64,000 bases of DNA from Carboxylicivirga litoralis. Lineage in GTDB: Bacteria > Bacteroidota > Bacteroidia > Bacteroidales > Marinilabiliaceae. A program made the translations under genes and the position numbers. The notes under the pieces are model-generated. The model had not been told where the DNA came from. It saw only the letters and a list, made by a program, of their open reading frames with translations, and did no database searches. Location: positions 310,001 to 374,000 of the forward strand of contig NZ_JAFMVC010000001.1 of NCBI RefSeq assembly GCF_025499605.1. Direction: 5' to 3'. This document shows, piece after piece, positions 36,850 through 47,956 of the stretch (its first letter is position 1; every line of letters starts with the position of its first letter).

Positions 36850-37519
36850 TTTCGTTAATCGTGTTTATCGGCATCACTACATTCAGTATCTGTTTTCAAC
36901 CAGTCAGAACGCTTAACTATTGTGTTGCCTTATTTTTCATCTTAAATACATGTATAACTATCACTATTTCGATAGAAATACCTCTTTTATCAAATTCTAT
37001 TCTTCTACTCGTTTCCTGAGAAGAAATAGTAATTACAAACTGCTAATATCCGTGCTTTCGCAACAGATTTCCTTAGTTTCAGAAGGATTAAGGTTAACAA
37101 CAAGGAAAGGTGGCGAAGCAAATTGACCTTTCATCCCTTTCTCAAACATATCCTTTTAACAAACCTCTTGTATAACTTGATTAGAACAAGCTGAGACGAA
37201 TATCACCAAAACAATTGCAGGTATAATTTCATCTGGTTTTTTTTATGAAACACATCGTTTATTTATACAGTCATATATTTGCTCATTACAAAATCCAAAA
37301 GTGCACAATATATACCATTTGAGCATGCATTGTACACAATCATATGTTATATCACACGATATAAAAAACTCACTTCTACAAGACCCCTGTTAATCTCGCA
37401 TCTTATTTAATCTTCGGTTTTAAATTTTGTTTTACGGTTGCACTATCGTACAAACCTGCCGAAAGTAAAAAAGGCTGCCCTAAATAACAAGACAGCCTTC
37501 ATATCATATAAAAACTAAG
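36850..37519. other. Gene-free region of about 670 bp
   Basis: No convincing gene. A 68-codon plus-strand frame (36920-37126) lacks protein-like features. It holds an isolated TATATTTG box at 37274-37281 on the plus strand, a near-perfect inverted repeat GTGCACAAT (37301-37309)/ATTGTACAC (37329-37337), a small palindrome TATATC-ACAC-GATATA (37348-37363), and the terminator of the next gene at its right end. It may contain a small RNA, which cannot be shown from the sequence alone. Confidence 0.5.
37466..37500 (-). terminator. Intrinsic terminator after the beta-barrel gene
   Basis: On the minus strand AAGGCTG, a 15-base loop, CAGCCTT and a T tract. Confidence 0.75.
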
Positions 37520-38392
37520 TTAAAATCGCAAACCTATATTAACAATAAAACCGCTCATATTGGTGACTCCCATTTCCATAATACTGCCCGATGATTGCTT
37601 ACTGGCAGGTACATTACCAATCCGGTTTTCGAAAGGCGCAGCCTGCTTCTCAATATAGTCTGAGCTGCCCAGGTAATAGATGCCTTCGATAAAAAAAGCA
37701 GTTTTACGACTTGGGAAAACAATGCCTCCGCCCACAAATGGTTCAAAAGCATCTTTCCAGAGTAAATCGCCGCTCTCACTAACAGATCTATTCGTATAAA
37801 AACCCTGATTGAGAAGATCATCAATTAACAGGTCCCACTGCTCGTAATAAGCCTGGTTAGTGAATTTACCACTTTGCTCATAAGTAGCAGTGAGGGCATG
37901 GCGGTACTCCACTCCCCCCTTGGCAAAGAACTCCCAGTTACCGGCAAAGGCATTTAGCTTAATAGCAATTGGCACATTAAGCAGCGCCAAATCTTGCGAC
38001 TCTTCCAGTTCATTAGCTGAAAACCGATAACTAACATCATCCCCTTCACTATCTACACCTTTTAGGGTTGTGGCATACGATTCAATACTACCTTTAAATG
38101 AACCAATAAAATAACTGGCACCTGTTTCAATACCAACATATTTAATGGGTCGATACTCAATAAAAAAGCCCCCATTTAAAGGAGTAATTGCTTCTCCTGA
38201 GTAAGAATCCAAATCATTATCCCAAAGCATCTGACCGCCTCCGGCTTTCAGTCCCCAATATACTTTTTTATAACGTTTCTCTGGTTTTACCGGTTTATTC
38301 TGCTCTACAGCCACCGCAGTAGAATCTGTTTGTGCATCTACTGTAGTTAACAGCAACATACATCCGAGTACGATATATAGAATTTTCTTCAT
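37520..38392 (-). CDS. Outer-membrane beta-barrel protein
   Basis: 290 residues from the ATG at 38392; the frame opens further upstream but this start gives the signal peptide KKILYIVLGCMLLLTTVDAQ. The mature protein shows the OMP beta-barrel pattern (VYWGLKAGGGQMLWDN, PLNGGFFIEYRPIKYVGIET, GFIVNIGLRF at the C-terminus with terminal Phe). It is 49 bp downstream of the giant beta-helix gene on the same strand, so it may be cotranscribed with it and could help its secretion or anchoring (inference). It is not a PorP/SprF protein by sequence pattern. Confidence 0.8.
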   Translation of the reverse strand: MKKILYIVLGCMLLLTTVDAQTDSTAVAVEQNKPVKPEKRYKKVYWGLKAGGGQMLWDNDLDSYSGEAITPLNGGFFIEYRPIKYVGIETGASYFIGSFKGSIESYATTLKGVDSEGDDVSYRFSANELEESQDLALLNVPIAIKLNAFAGNWEFFAKGGVEYRHALTATYEQSGKFTNQAYYEQWDLLIDDLLNQGFYTNRSVSESGDLLWKDAFEPFVGGGIVFPSRKTAFFIEGIYYLGSSDYIEKQAAPFENRIGNVPASKQSSGSIMEMGVTNMSGFIVNIGLRF

Positions 38393-38441
38393 CATCAATT
38401 TAATTAAGAGTGAGAGGCACATGGCCTCACACTCATTTTAT

Positions 38442-41400
38442 CTACTTCTGAATAATAATTTTACGTTTCTCAACCAAGCCTTCGGCCTGTACCTCTAACA
38501 CATAAACACCCGGTTTTACGTTGGTATCATCGTAATCAATCAACCTGGTATTTGTGTACTCGTTCTGAGATACCAAATGACCTGCGATATCGTACAATCG
38601 CACAACGGTTTTATCTTGCTGTTGAGGCAATTTAATAACCAGTTGCTGGCTTCGCTGAACAGGATTCGGATGTACGCTCATAGCCTTTAATCCGCCACCT
38701 TCAACTGTAAGTGTATCGGAATAAACAGTACAGCCTGATTTAGCATCAAGAGCCGTTACAAATACATCACCACTGATATTAGCCAAATCAAAATATTGCT
38801 TAGTGTCTTCCACATTATCACCAATATACCATTTGAAATCAGAAAATTGCTGTTCCGAATTATCTACAAATACCACATCATCCCATTTATCTTTTAATAG
38901 TATCTGATTGCTCAATTTCAGATCCAGTGTTACATCTTTGGTTATTGAGTTGCCACACATATCGTTCACAACCATGGTATACACACCGGCATACTTTTCA
39001 GAGAATCGTTCCACATTAAGATTTGGAGAATATAGGTCATCCGAATAAACAGTACCTTCTCTCATCCATTTATAACCAGCCAGGTAATCGCCATCAAACG
39101 TAACAGGCAAGTCAACGGCATCAAACAAGCATAAGTCTAATTGACTAGCTTCAGGTTTGATTACAGCCGGCTTACAACTTCTGATGGTAAATGAGAACTT
39201 AACATCTGTTGTTGGAATTTTGCTGTTGTAGGCAAACTCAATAGCTTCTGCCGGAATTTCAATGGTGTATGTTTCATCAAAAGCCATTGGATTATTATGA
39301 TTAAGGTTAAGCTTAATACCCTGATCCACTAACTCGGTTTCATAAAACACTTTCTCTGGTGTCATAACAACCGCATCATAATCCACTACTTTAATAGCCT
39401 GGTTAAAACTGATGCTTATTGGTGCATCATATTCCACATCCACAGCATCGTGACCGGGCGTAAAGCTTACTGCTTCTATTTTGCCTAACTGATAAGGGCC
39501 AACCTCAGAAGCACCTATATCAACCTGACCATAGAATGAACGGCTCTCATTCTTATATAAATCCATATAAGCAAAACCAGGCAAATAAGTATCGGTACCC
39601 TGGTTGTAACATGAGCTAAACTTACCAAGACGATAATCCTTATTGGCGGCATCCATAAAATCAGGATTGCCTTCTACAATATTGGTTCCCGCATATCCAT
39701 TCTCAATACATGAGTAACTTGCCTCTGCATCGCTCAATTGCGTTCCGGTGTTGCCATACAAAATTGTATTCAACACATCTCCAGGCGATTTTATGCCTGA
39801 TGTATTGGCCGTTACAGTGGCATTAACCATTTCGAGTTTCGAATTGACATCGCCATAAACAACGGCATCTGTAGAGGTATTATTATCAATTTGCGAATTA
39901 TACACATACACCTCCGAATTAGCATTGTAAATAGCTGCTCCATTACCACTCTTATTGTCCGACAGGTATGAATTCAATACCTGGTATGATGCATAATTCG
40001 CATTGATGGCGCCGCCATTGTTGGCATCGGCATTCGCTTTTGTGAGAGTAAAACCATCAATCACAACACCTTCAACCGGCTCCTGCGAATTACCAGTAAT
40101 GGTGATTAAGTTTTCTGAGTTATCACTATCATCATCCTGAGTTCCGATATCACCACTAATAATAGTATGGTCTTTATTGCTGAAACGCTCATAACGTTGT
40201 GTTTCTGTTCCGGCAAAGCCCCCATATAATCCAATATACGAAGTAAGGTGTAGCGTTTCACTACGGCTGGTGCCGGATGTCACCTTATAGGTTCCATTGG
40301 CCACCCATATTTCATCACCTTTAACTGCCGCATCAACAGCTTCATTAATCGTTCCAAAGGCATTATCCCATGATGAACCATTGCCAGTTGAACCGGCTTT
40401 AACATACAATGGTTGTTCACTTCCAATATAAAAAGTAGCAATGTCCGACCAATAGGTATAAGCTTCAGTTTGAACACCAACCTTCCACTGGTAGCCCTGG
40501 CGATAATCAAAGTTGAACGATAACATTCCCCAATATCCTAAATTATCCACCTTCTCATATACCTTGGTTTCATCATCAACATCCCAGGATTTAAAGCTCA
40601 TCTTGTACTCTGTTGCATCCATTGCATTAGGATCAGGCGTTACACCATCTATATCAGCTCCCAATGTCCAGGTATAACCCAATACACCAGAGGGACTCTC
40701 GGGCGATTTATCAGCCGGACGAACGGTTTTAGGATACGATGCTTCATACGCCCCCATATCAACAACACCCCAGCTTACACGGCCAATACCATCCAAGTCG
40801 TAACGAACACCGTCAGGTATTGAATCGTTGAAGCCAGCATTAATGGCTGGTGAATTGGGCTGTAATCGGTAGTTACCATTTTCAGCATCCACAAACAAAG
40901 GATCTTCATTGATTACTGCATCGCCATTATTCATCCCTTCAATACATGAATACACATATTCACTTTCGTAATATCCGGAGACATTACGTTCTCCATTGTT
41001 CCATATGATTGAGTTACTTACATAAAATACACCTCTACTATTGCTGTTTAGGCCACCACCATCATAAGCCGCTTTATTATCAACTATTGTACTGTTATTT
41101 ACATAAACATCACATTCATAAGCACCCACAGCCCCCGAATTATTGTTACTAATATTTCGGGTTAATAATGAATTATTGATTCTCATGGTTGATCTCGTAA
41201 ACACACCTGCTCCAACACTTTCAGATGTATTATCTCTTACAATCAAATTATTCAATTCAACGTAACCACCCTTCGAATTAAGTCCTGCAACCTGACCATA
41301 ATTGTGACTTCCTTCAGCAACCCCATTACAAATTGTTAATCCATCAATTATAAGCGTATCTGTTTCCTGCAACGCTACCTCTATTATACGATGCGCATTA

Positions 41401-44400
41401 TCAGTAGTCACATTCGGCAATCCAATATCACCACTTAACAATGTTAATTCAGGATTCAGTTTTCTATCTGTTAAATAGACTTCCGACCCTTTAAAACCAC
41501 CGTAGATTTTCAGTTGCTTATTTATCTCAAATGATTCGGTACGATCATCTGCTTTACTAGGATAATAAGTTCCTGCTGCTATCCATATTTCATCGCCAGG
41601 TACAGCTTCGTTTATCGCATCCTGCAGGTTACCAAAAGCATAATCCCATCGGTCGCCATAGCCACTCGAACCTTCTTTAACCTTTATGGCATAATAATGA
41701 GTTAAGGAAAATGACATTACCTGCGAGGGTATTTCTTCACCATTCATAATAGCTATAACCTGCCACTGATATTCATTACCATTGCTTAAGCTTGCGGTAT
41801 AACTCATTTCGGTGAGGTCGGCAACGATTGTTTTGTCATTACTATCTGTCCAGTATTCTAAACGATAGCTTTCAAAACCAGGATCAGTAACCCCTTCAGG
41901 CATGCCCCATTCAAAAGTAACATCAGTACCTAAAAAGACCCCTTTTATTATTTCGTGGCTTACCGGACTTGTTGCTATTGGTGTTATCACCCCACCTTCG
42001 AAGCAGCCCATATCTACCACCTCTTCAAGAATACGCTCACCACCGGCAAAATCGGTAGTTATAGCATCAGGTATTGAATCATTTATCCCGGCGTTAATAC
42101 CTGGCGAAAGAACTTGTAAGCGGTAATCGCCATTTTCTGCATCGACAAATAATGGATTACCAACAATATTTCCGTCACCATAATAAGACTCTTCGAGTAA
42201 TGAGTATGTTACCTTGGCTCCATAAACATTATTACTTGTGTTACCTGTATTGTTGCATATTATTGAGTTAACAGCCTCCAGGCCTTTTGTATCATTATCG
42301 CTATAAATACCACCTGCATTATTACTTGTGTTATTATACACCACCGAATTAATCAGTTTGGTGGTTCCTGTCTCATGATGCACTGTAGTACCATTGTTAT
42401 CAGGAGCTGTATTATTACTAATGATCGAATTAGTAATAATAATATCTGCACCATTGTTATAAAGAGCACTTCCCCTATTATCACTCTTGTTTTCTTGTAT
42501 CCAGGTATTATTTAACAACAGAGTACCTCCTGTTGCATATACTCCACCTCCGTATTGGTGCCCGCTATTCCAATAATTTGAGTTACCATCTTGAATGATA
42601 ACACCATCAATCCAAGCTGAATCAGAAGCTAACATTTCACATTCAACAACATGTGTGCTGTTATCTTCCTGAGATGTTAGGTCATTGATTTCACCGCTTA
42701 AAATGGTTGAATTCGTGTTCCAATTGCGTTCTGTTAATAGAGTTTCAGTACCATTAAAACCACCATACAGCTTAAAGCCATTTTGTAAGGCAAATACTTT
42801 CAAGCGATCCGATTCGGCAGGTTTATAAGTGCCTGCTGCTATCCAAAACTCATCGCCTCCAACAGCACTTTGCATAGCTTCTTGCAGATCTCCAAAAGCA
42901 CTTCCCCATGAAGTTCCATCCCCGGTTGCCCCTTCTTTTACATATATCGGATGATTATGAGGCACATTAAATGACTGTATCAGGCCATTAATAACATCAC
43001 CTCCCACAACATGGGTTACAATGCGCCACCTCACTATGCTACCAGCATTTACCGTAATATTTGTAAACTCGTTAGGAGTATAAGTGGTTTTCATTTCGCC
43101 ATCATTCAGCCAGTAATCGATTGAGTAGGACTCTACATCAGGTTTTGTAACTCCTTCTTCCCATTCCCACGACAACAGCACATAACTACTTGCTGCATCA
43201 ATTTCAATTACTTCATTATTATAAGGCTCTTTTACCAGAGGGGTAACAATGCCACCCTCTAACACTCCCATATCAACCTCATCGTTGATAATACGGTTGT
43301 TACCTCCAAAGTCCTGCTTCAGTGTTGCCGGTAATTTTGTTTTATCTCCGGCATCAATACATGGTGACAAATAATGTAAACGGTAATCACCTTCGTCTGC
43401 ATTGATAAACAAAGGATCTGAGTTAATATTACCATTACTTACACTTCCTCCTTGAATACATGAATTGGTAACATCTATAGCTGAAACACCACTTTCCATG
43501 TTAGTATTACCCCATATGATGTTGTTGGTAAATAAACCGTTACCGGTAATCATTATATTCGCCTCATTATTAACAAAAACGCAATTACTCAAGTGATTTT
43601 GCGCCCTGTACCCATCCACAACATATGTCCACTCAGCCTTGTTTTTACTAAAAATTGTATTGTAACAATTAAGCTGTCCACCTTTGTTTTCGATAGCTGC
43701 ACCATCGTAGGCTCGGTTGTTATCAAAGATACAGTTAAGCACATTGGCTGTACCTTTATTTATGTGCATTCCTCCACCTTCACTATAACTATATGCATCT
43801 CTAATAATCAGGCCATCAAAAGTTGCAACATTCCCATGCTCGTTGCTATAGTAAATAATTCTATTGGTATTATCTGAGTCATCCAGCTTATCACCAATTT
43901 CACCACTTAATACCGTTTTATTTAATCGCCAGTTACGCTGGTCAATACTTTCTTCATCACCAGCAAATCCACCAATCAATTTAACGCCTGTTGTTACATC
44001 AAAACTAGCCTCTCGATTAAGATCATCAGTGGTCGTATAGTATGTACCGGCGGCAATCCAAATTTCATCACCATTAACAGCCAGCGCCAAAGCTTCATTG
44101 ATGGTTCCAAAGGCATTGGCCCAACTACTTCCATCACCGCTACCTCCTTCTTTGACAAAGTAAGGCGTATCCTGAGCTATGGAGAATGTGCTGATTTCAG
44201 AGTAGTTGACATCTCCTGATTCGGCAATAACACCCGAACGCCACGTGTACTCCTTAGCGGCAGCCAAACTAAGATTGATTGTAAAATCGGTGCTTACTTC
44301 AGCTCGTGTAACAGCACCATCTTTCTCCCAATACTCAATAATGTATTTAGAGATGGTGTAATCGGCCTCAGTCATCCAACCTCCTGTTAAGTCAAGTGGG

Positions 44401-46754
44401 TAATTGGCCTCACTGGTTTTAAACACTGTACCGTTGGCAGGAGTATTGGCAACAGGACAGATAACTGCGCCTTCAAAAGCTCCCATATCAACTATATTAT
44501 CCTGTATACGTTCTTTTCCGGCAAAATCTTTTACCAACCAGCCTGGAAGCGAATCGTTACAAGCCGAATTGATACCAGCGGATGCACTATTAAGTCGGTA
44601 ATCATCGTTATCGGCATCAACAAAAATGATTTTATCACTAATATTCTCATAGCCATAATCTCTGTCAAATCGGTTATAATTAGTTTTTGAGCTACTACAT
44701 TCGTAATAATTATATTGCGAAACGTTATTAGTGAAAATTGAATTACTAACACTATTGACATTATCAACGGCACTTGTTTGGTATGCTGAGTTTGAATCAA
44801 AAACAGAATTTATAATGGCAGAGTTGCCACTTAACATACTTATAGCACCGCCATCGTCTGCCGAATTATTTTTAAAAATACAGTTAGCAATAACAGTCTC
44901 GCTATTATTTAACACAATGGCACCGCCATCTTCATCGGCTTCATTATTTTTAAATAGCACATTACTAATAATCTGGCTGCCATTATTAACCATTAAACCG
45001 GCACCCATACTGCCATCACCGCGCCAATCTCCCGCAAATCCATCCTGAATAATAAAACCATCAAGAATAATGGAGCCTCTGGCATTGATAACCATAACAT
45101 GTTTCGAGTTATCTTGTTTTTTGGCGACATCGCCAATGTTTCCGCTCAGAATTGTTTTATTGACCAAAGCATTGCGCTCGTCTAAGCTTGCTTCATTACC
45201 TTTAAAACCACCATAAAGCTTAACGCCGGTTGCTACATTAAAGCTAACTTCTCTATCTCCAGTTGATGATGGCAAATAAGTACCTTCGGCGACCCATATT
45301 TCATCTCCATCAACAGCCACATTCAAAGCCTGATGAATATCTCCAAAAGCATTAGCCCATGATGAACCATCGCCTGTTGCACCAACCTTTACAAAATATG
45401 GTGTTCCAGTAGGCAATGAAAAGTAGCTTACCTGAGAATAATTTATGGTACCGTCGTCTAACTCAACACCATAGCGCCAGCTTACATTCTGTCCTACTGT
45501 AAATGATGTGCTATACGCCAGATCACTTCCTACATCAACTGAGGTGATATTGGCAGGGTTATTCCAATACTGAATAAAATACCTGACGATTGAATAATTG
45601 GGTGTCGCAGGCCATTCTCCTGTAAAATTAACAACGCCAGTCCCTCCATTACTTGCGATAGTTTCAAAATTAGCGGGACTTACGGTCGCAGGTGTTATAG
45701 TTCCACCTTCTGACGGTCCTGCATCAATGATATCATTAACTAATCGAGCATTACCAAAATAATCGGTGTCAACGCCTTGCATATATGAATTATCACCAGC
45801 ATCAATGGCAATTGCATTGTATCTTAACCTAAAATCACCATCCATTAAACTAATAAAACCTGGATCTGTCGATTTAACATTAGAACGTTCAATAAGACCA
45901 TACGTCGCTCTTCTGGCTCCGGTATTGTTCAATGTTTCAACAAAAATAGAGTTGGCAACAACGGCATTGCCAGAATTATAGCTATATAAATCAACGCCAA
46001 AACCTTCAGCACTTGTACCATAGTCGGCTTCAGATTTATCCATTACATTATTATACCACAAACAGTTATAAAAACTACCTTCTCTTTGAACATAGGCTCC
46101 AGATCCCATATAAGCAGTATTTGAGGTAAATATGCAATGCACAAAAACAGGATTTGAGCCATCTTTACAATATACTCCACCACCATCATTACGGGCCTTA
46201 TTGTTATCAAACACTACATTAATAACAAAAGGGGATGCATTTTCGCAACGCATTCCTCCACCGCTACCAGCTTCCCATCCATAAATCTGATTATTACCAT
46301 GCTGCACGATAAAACCATCAAATATGGTAGACTTATTAATAACATTATACTCGGATCCAATGGCCTTTACCACTGTGTAGGTATTGTCGCTCTGATCTAA
46401 CGGCATACCAATATCACCACTAAGTATAGTTTGATACTCGTGCCAATTACGCTCCTCCAGGCTAGTCTCCGTTCCAATGAAGCCACCATAGAGCTTTACA
46501 CCTGGCTGAAGTTCAAAAGAAATAGTCCGGTCATCAGATGTGGTAGGTTTATATATCCCTTCAGCTACCCATATTTCATCTCCACTAATGGCATCAGCCA
46601 AAGCTAATTGAAGATCAGAATAGACAGTTGATTGTGATTGCCAGGCATTACTCACGTCATTAGGCTTTACATACCTAATGGTAGACATGGCATTTGAGGT
46701 AATCGTACATAAGAGTATTAGAACTATTATGCTACGCATGTTGATGTATTTCAT
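38442..46754 (-). CDS. Giant modular beta-helix surface protein with type IX sorting domain
   Basis: About 2770 residues from the ATG at 46754 (ATG 46739 also possible), starting with a signal peptide (SIIVLILLCTITSNAMS). Six modules of ~405-427 residues repeat. Each opens with a YVK.G..GDGSSW block and GDEIW(V/I)AxGTY, then YGGFxGxE, a parallel beta-helix, a DPLFVDAENGDYRL block, VDMGxxEGG, and an Fn3-like domain. The GDEIW motifs lie near 46570, 45290, 44060, 42840, 41580 and 40305. The C-terminal part has an SbsA-type Ig domain, an Ig/PKD-like domain and a T9SS type A sorting domain (VHPNPVQRSQQLVI, KPGVYVLEV). Probably a secreted adhesin or glycan-binding protein. Confidence 0.9.
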   Translation of the reverse strand: MKYINMRSIIVLILLCTITSNAMSTIRYVKPNDVSNAWQSQSTVYSDLQLALADAISGDEIWVAEGIYKPTTSDDRTISFELQPGVKLYGGFIGTETSLEERNWHEYQTILSGDIGMPLDQSDNTYTVVKAIGSEYNVINKSTIFDGFIVQHGNNQIYGWEAGSGGGMRCENASPFVINVVFDNNKARNDGGGVYCKDGSNPVFVHCIFTSNTAYMGSGAYVQREGSFYNCLWYNNVMDKSEADYGTSAEGFGVDLYSYNSGNAVVANSIFVETLNNTGARRATYGLIERSNVKSTDPGFISLMDGDFRLRYNAIAIDAGDNSYMQGVDTDYFGNARLVNDIIDAGPSEGGTITPATVSPANFETIASNGGTGVVNFTGEWPATPNYSIVRYFIQYWNNPANITSVDVGSDLAYSTSFTVGQNVSWRYGVELDDGTINYSQVSYFSLPTGTPYFVKVGATGDGSSWANAFGDIHQALNVAVDGDEIWVAEGTYLPSSTGDREVSFNVATGVKLYGGFKGNEASLDERNALVNKTILSGNIGDVAKKQDNSKHVMVINARGSIILDGFIIQDGFAGDWRGDGSMGAGLMVNNGSQIISNVLFKNNEADEDGGAIVLNNSETVIANCIFKNNSADDGGAISMLSGNSAIINSVFDSNSAYQTSAVDNVNSVSNSIFTNNVSQYNYYECSSSKTNYNRFDRDYGYENISDKIIFVDADNDDYRLNSASAGINSACNDSLPGWLVKDFAGKERIQDNIVDMGAFEGAVICPVANTPANGTVFKTSEANYPLDLTGGWMTEADYTISKYIIEYWEKDGAVTRAEVSTDFTINLSLAAAKEYTWRSGVIAESGDVNYSEISTFSIAQDTPYFVKEGGSGDGSSWANAFGTINEALALAVNGDEIWIAAGTYYTTTDDLNREASFDVTTGVKLIGGFAGDEESIDQRNWRLNKTVLSGEIGDKLDDSDNTNRIIYYSNEHGNVATFDGLIIRDAYSYSEGGGMHINKGTANVLNCIFDNNRAYDGAAIENKGGQLNCYNTIFSKNKAEWTYVVDGYRAQNHLSNCVFVNNEANIMITGNGLFTNNIIWGNTNMESGVSAIDVTNSCIQGGSVSNGNINSDPLFINADEGDYRLHYLSPCIDAGDKTKLPATLKQDFGGNNRIINDEVDMGVLEGGIVTPLVKEPYNNEVIEIDAASSYVLLSWEWEEGVTKPDVESYSIDYWLNDGEMKTTYTPNEFTNITVNAGSIVRWRIVTHVVGGDVINGLIQSFNVPHNHPIYVKEGATGDGTSWGSAFGDLQEAMQSAVGGDEFWIAAGTYKPAESDRLKVFALQNGFKLYGGFNGTETLLTERNWNTNSTILSGEINDLTSQEDNSTHVVECEMLASDSAWIDGVIIQDGNSNYWNSGHQYGGGVYATGGTLLLNNTWIQENKSDNRGSALYNNGADIIITNSIISNNTAPDNNGTTVHHETGTTKLINSVVYNNTSNNAGGIYSDNDTKGLEAVNSIICNNTGNTSNNVYGAKVTYSLLEESYYGDGNIVGNPLFVDAENGDYRLQVLSPGINAGINDSIPDAITTDFAGGERILEEVVDMGCFEGGVITPIATSPVSHEIIKGVFLGTDVTFEWGMPEGVTDPGFESYRLEYWTDSNDKTIVADLTEMSYTASLSNGNEYQWQVIAIMNGEEIPSQVMSFSLTHYYAIKVKEGSSGYGDRWDYAFGNLQDAINEAVPGDEIWIAAGTYYPSKADDRTESFEINKQLKIYGGFKGSEVYLTDRKLNPELTLLSGDIGLPNVTTDNAHRIIEVALQETDTLIIDGLTICNGVAEGSHNYGQVAGLNSKGGYVELNNLIVRDNTSESVGAGVFTRSTMRINNSLLTRNISNNNSGAVGAYECDVYVNNSTIVDNKAAYDGGGLNSNSRGVFYVSNSIIWNNGERNVSGYYESEYVYSCIEGMNNGDAVINEDPLFVDAENGNYRLQPNSPAINAGFNDSIPDGVRYDLDGIGRVSWGVVDMGAYEASYPKTVRPADKSPESPSGVLGYTWTLGADIDGVTPDPNAMDATEYKMSFKSWDVDDETKVYEKVDNLGYWGMLSFNFDYRQGYQWKVGVQTEAYTYWSDIATFYIGSEQPLYVKAGSTGNGSSWDNAFGTINEAVDAAVKGDEIWVANGTYKVTSGTSRSETLHLTSYIGLYGGFAGTETQRYERFSNKDHTIISGDIGTQDDDSDNSENLITITGNSQEPVEGVVIDGFTLTKANADANNGGAINANYASYQVLNSYLSDNKSGNGAAIYNANSEVYVYNSQIDNNTSTDAVVYGDVNSKLEMVNATVTANTSGIKSPGDVLNTILYGNTGTQLSDAEASYSCIENGYAGTNIVEGNPDFMDAANKDYRLGKFSSCYNQGTDTYLPGFAYMDLYKNESRSFYGQVDIGASEVGPYQLGKIEAVSFTPGHDAVDVEYDAPISISFNQAIKVVDYDAVVMTPEKVFYETELVDQGIKLNLNHNNPMAFDETYTIEIPAEAIEFAYNSKIPTTDVKFSFTIRSCKPAVIKPEASQLDLCLFDAVDLPVTFDGDYLAGYKWMREGTVYSDDLYSPNLNVERFSEKYAGVYTMVVNDMCGNSITKDVTLDLKLSNQILLKDKWDDVVFVDNSEQQFSDFKWYIGDNVEDTKQYFDLANISGDVFVTALDAKSGCTVYSDTLTVEGGGLKAMSVHPNPVQRSQQLVIKLPQQQDKTVVRLYDIAGHLVSQNEYTNTRLIDYDDTNVKPGVYVLEVQAEGLVEKRKIIIQK

Positions 46755-47092
46755 TTTATAATAATAAGTAAGGTTGTCATTGTTAAGAAAACGCACAAAT
46801 ATACATTCATTAAGTAAAGTAGACTTATACGCCCATCTGTTCAAATAGTTATAAACTTAGACCACATACCATGCACAAAAGTATAAATCTCCCGAAACGC
46901 CTGTTACAAACAACTATTAAACAACACAATACAATCTTCAACCAATTCACCTCTAAGCATAATTTAGAGAGATTATACTTAATATAATTTGATGAAATTT
47001 GTATTTTATTTGATGAAATAAAATGAATGTACAAATGATAGCAGACTTGCTTAAAATACCTTATTTTTAATCTTCATTATAACACAATTATC

Positions 47093-47749
47093 ATGACAAC
47101 TAAAAAAAAAATAGCCGTTATTTTATCAGGATGCGGTGTATACGATGGTGCAGAAATTCATGAATCGGTACTAACGCTTTTGTCCATTGCCAAACAAGGT
47201 GCTGAATACACCATTTTTGCCCCTGATGTAGAACAGCATCATGTTATCAATCATCTTAAAGGAGAACCAACTGATGAGAAACGTAACGTACTGATTGAAG
47301 CTGCGCGCATTGCTCGAGGTGCAATCAAACCTTTAAACGAATATAAAGCCACTGATTTTGATGCATTGGTGTTACCTGGCGGTTTTGGCGCAGCTAAAAA
47401 CCTTAGTACGGTTGCTTTTGATGGCCCCAACTGCACTGTAGAAGCTGAAACCGAAAGAGCAGTAAAAGAAACGCATGCTGCCGGCAAACCAATTGGAGCC
47501 TTATGCATTACTCCAGCAGTGATTGCAAAAATATTAGGTGAAGTAACCGTTACCATTGGTCAGGATGAAGGTACAGCTCAGGCCATTGAAGCCATGGGAG
47601 GCAACCACGAGACAACCAATCATGGGGAAGTGGTGGTTGATGAAGCCAATAAGATTGCCACAACACCTTGCTATATGCTGGATGCTAACATTCTGCAAAT
47701 TGCCGAGGGTGCCAACAATGTGGTGAAAGCAGTATTAGAGATGGCGTAA
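47093..47749 (+). CDS. elbB: ElbB-type DJ-1 superfamily glyoxalase
   Basis: 218 residues of the DJ-1/PfpI superfamily, closest to ElbB (once linked to isoprenoid synthesis, with glyoxalase activity in E. coli). The start KIAVILSGCGVYDGAEIHES and the nucleophile-elbow Cys in GALCITPAVIAKIL are characteristic, with LVLPGGFGAAKNLS before it. It is monocistronic, convergent with glnN, and has a terminator after it. Confidence 0.93.
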   Translation: MTTKKKIAVILSGCGVYDGAEIHESVLTLLSIAKQGAEYTIFAPDVEQHHVINHLKGEPTDEKRNVLIEAARIARGAIKPLNEYKATDFDALVLPGGFGAAKNLSTVAFDGPNCTVEAETERAVKETHAAGKPIGALCITPAVIAKILGEVTVTIGQDEGTAQAIEAMGGNHETTNHGEVVVDEANKIATTPCYMLDANILQIAEGANNVVKAVLEMA

Positions 47750-47841
47750 AATTGACAAACTGTCGAATCGTTAACTGCTTAACAAAAAATGATGTGTACA
47801 GAGCTACATTACACTATAAGCCACAACAAATAGGGAAAAAC

Positions 47842-47876
47842 AAAAAGGTTGCAACATATGCTGCAACCTTTTTTTG
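47842..47876. terminator. Intrinsic terminator between elbB and glnN
   Basis: AAAGGTTGCA and TGCAACCTTT stem with T run on the plus strand and an A run before it, so it may also act on the minus strand. Confidence 0.85.
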
Positions 47877-47956
47877 TGTAGATTTTTTTCCTTTTCTTTC
47901 AATTAAAGGTATATAGGTCAATAATCAATTATATACTATTCACCTAACAACCTATC

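Noticed and set aside
36920-37126. 68-codon plus-strand frame in the gene-free region
   Set aside because: Irregular composition, no family features, and no promoter box or plausible partner.
42501-45048. Short frames opposite the giant beta-helix gene
   Set aside because: All are antisense or shifted shadows of one continuous 2770-codon frame with clear repeats.
47851-47866. TGCAACA near elbB as a second Zur-like box
   Set aside because: It is part of the terminator stem between elbB and glnN and does not form the 7-1-7 palindrome.
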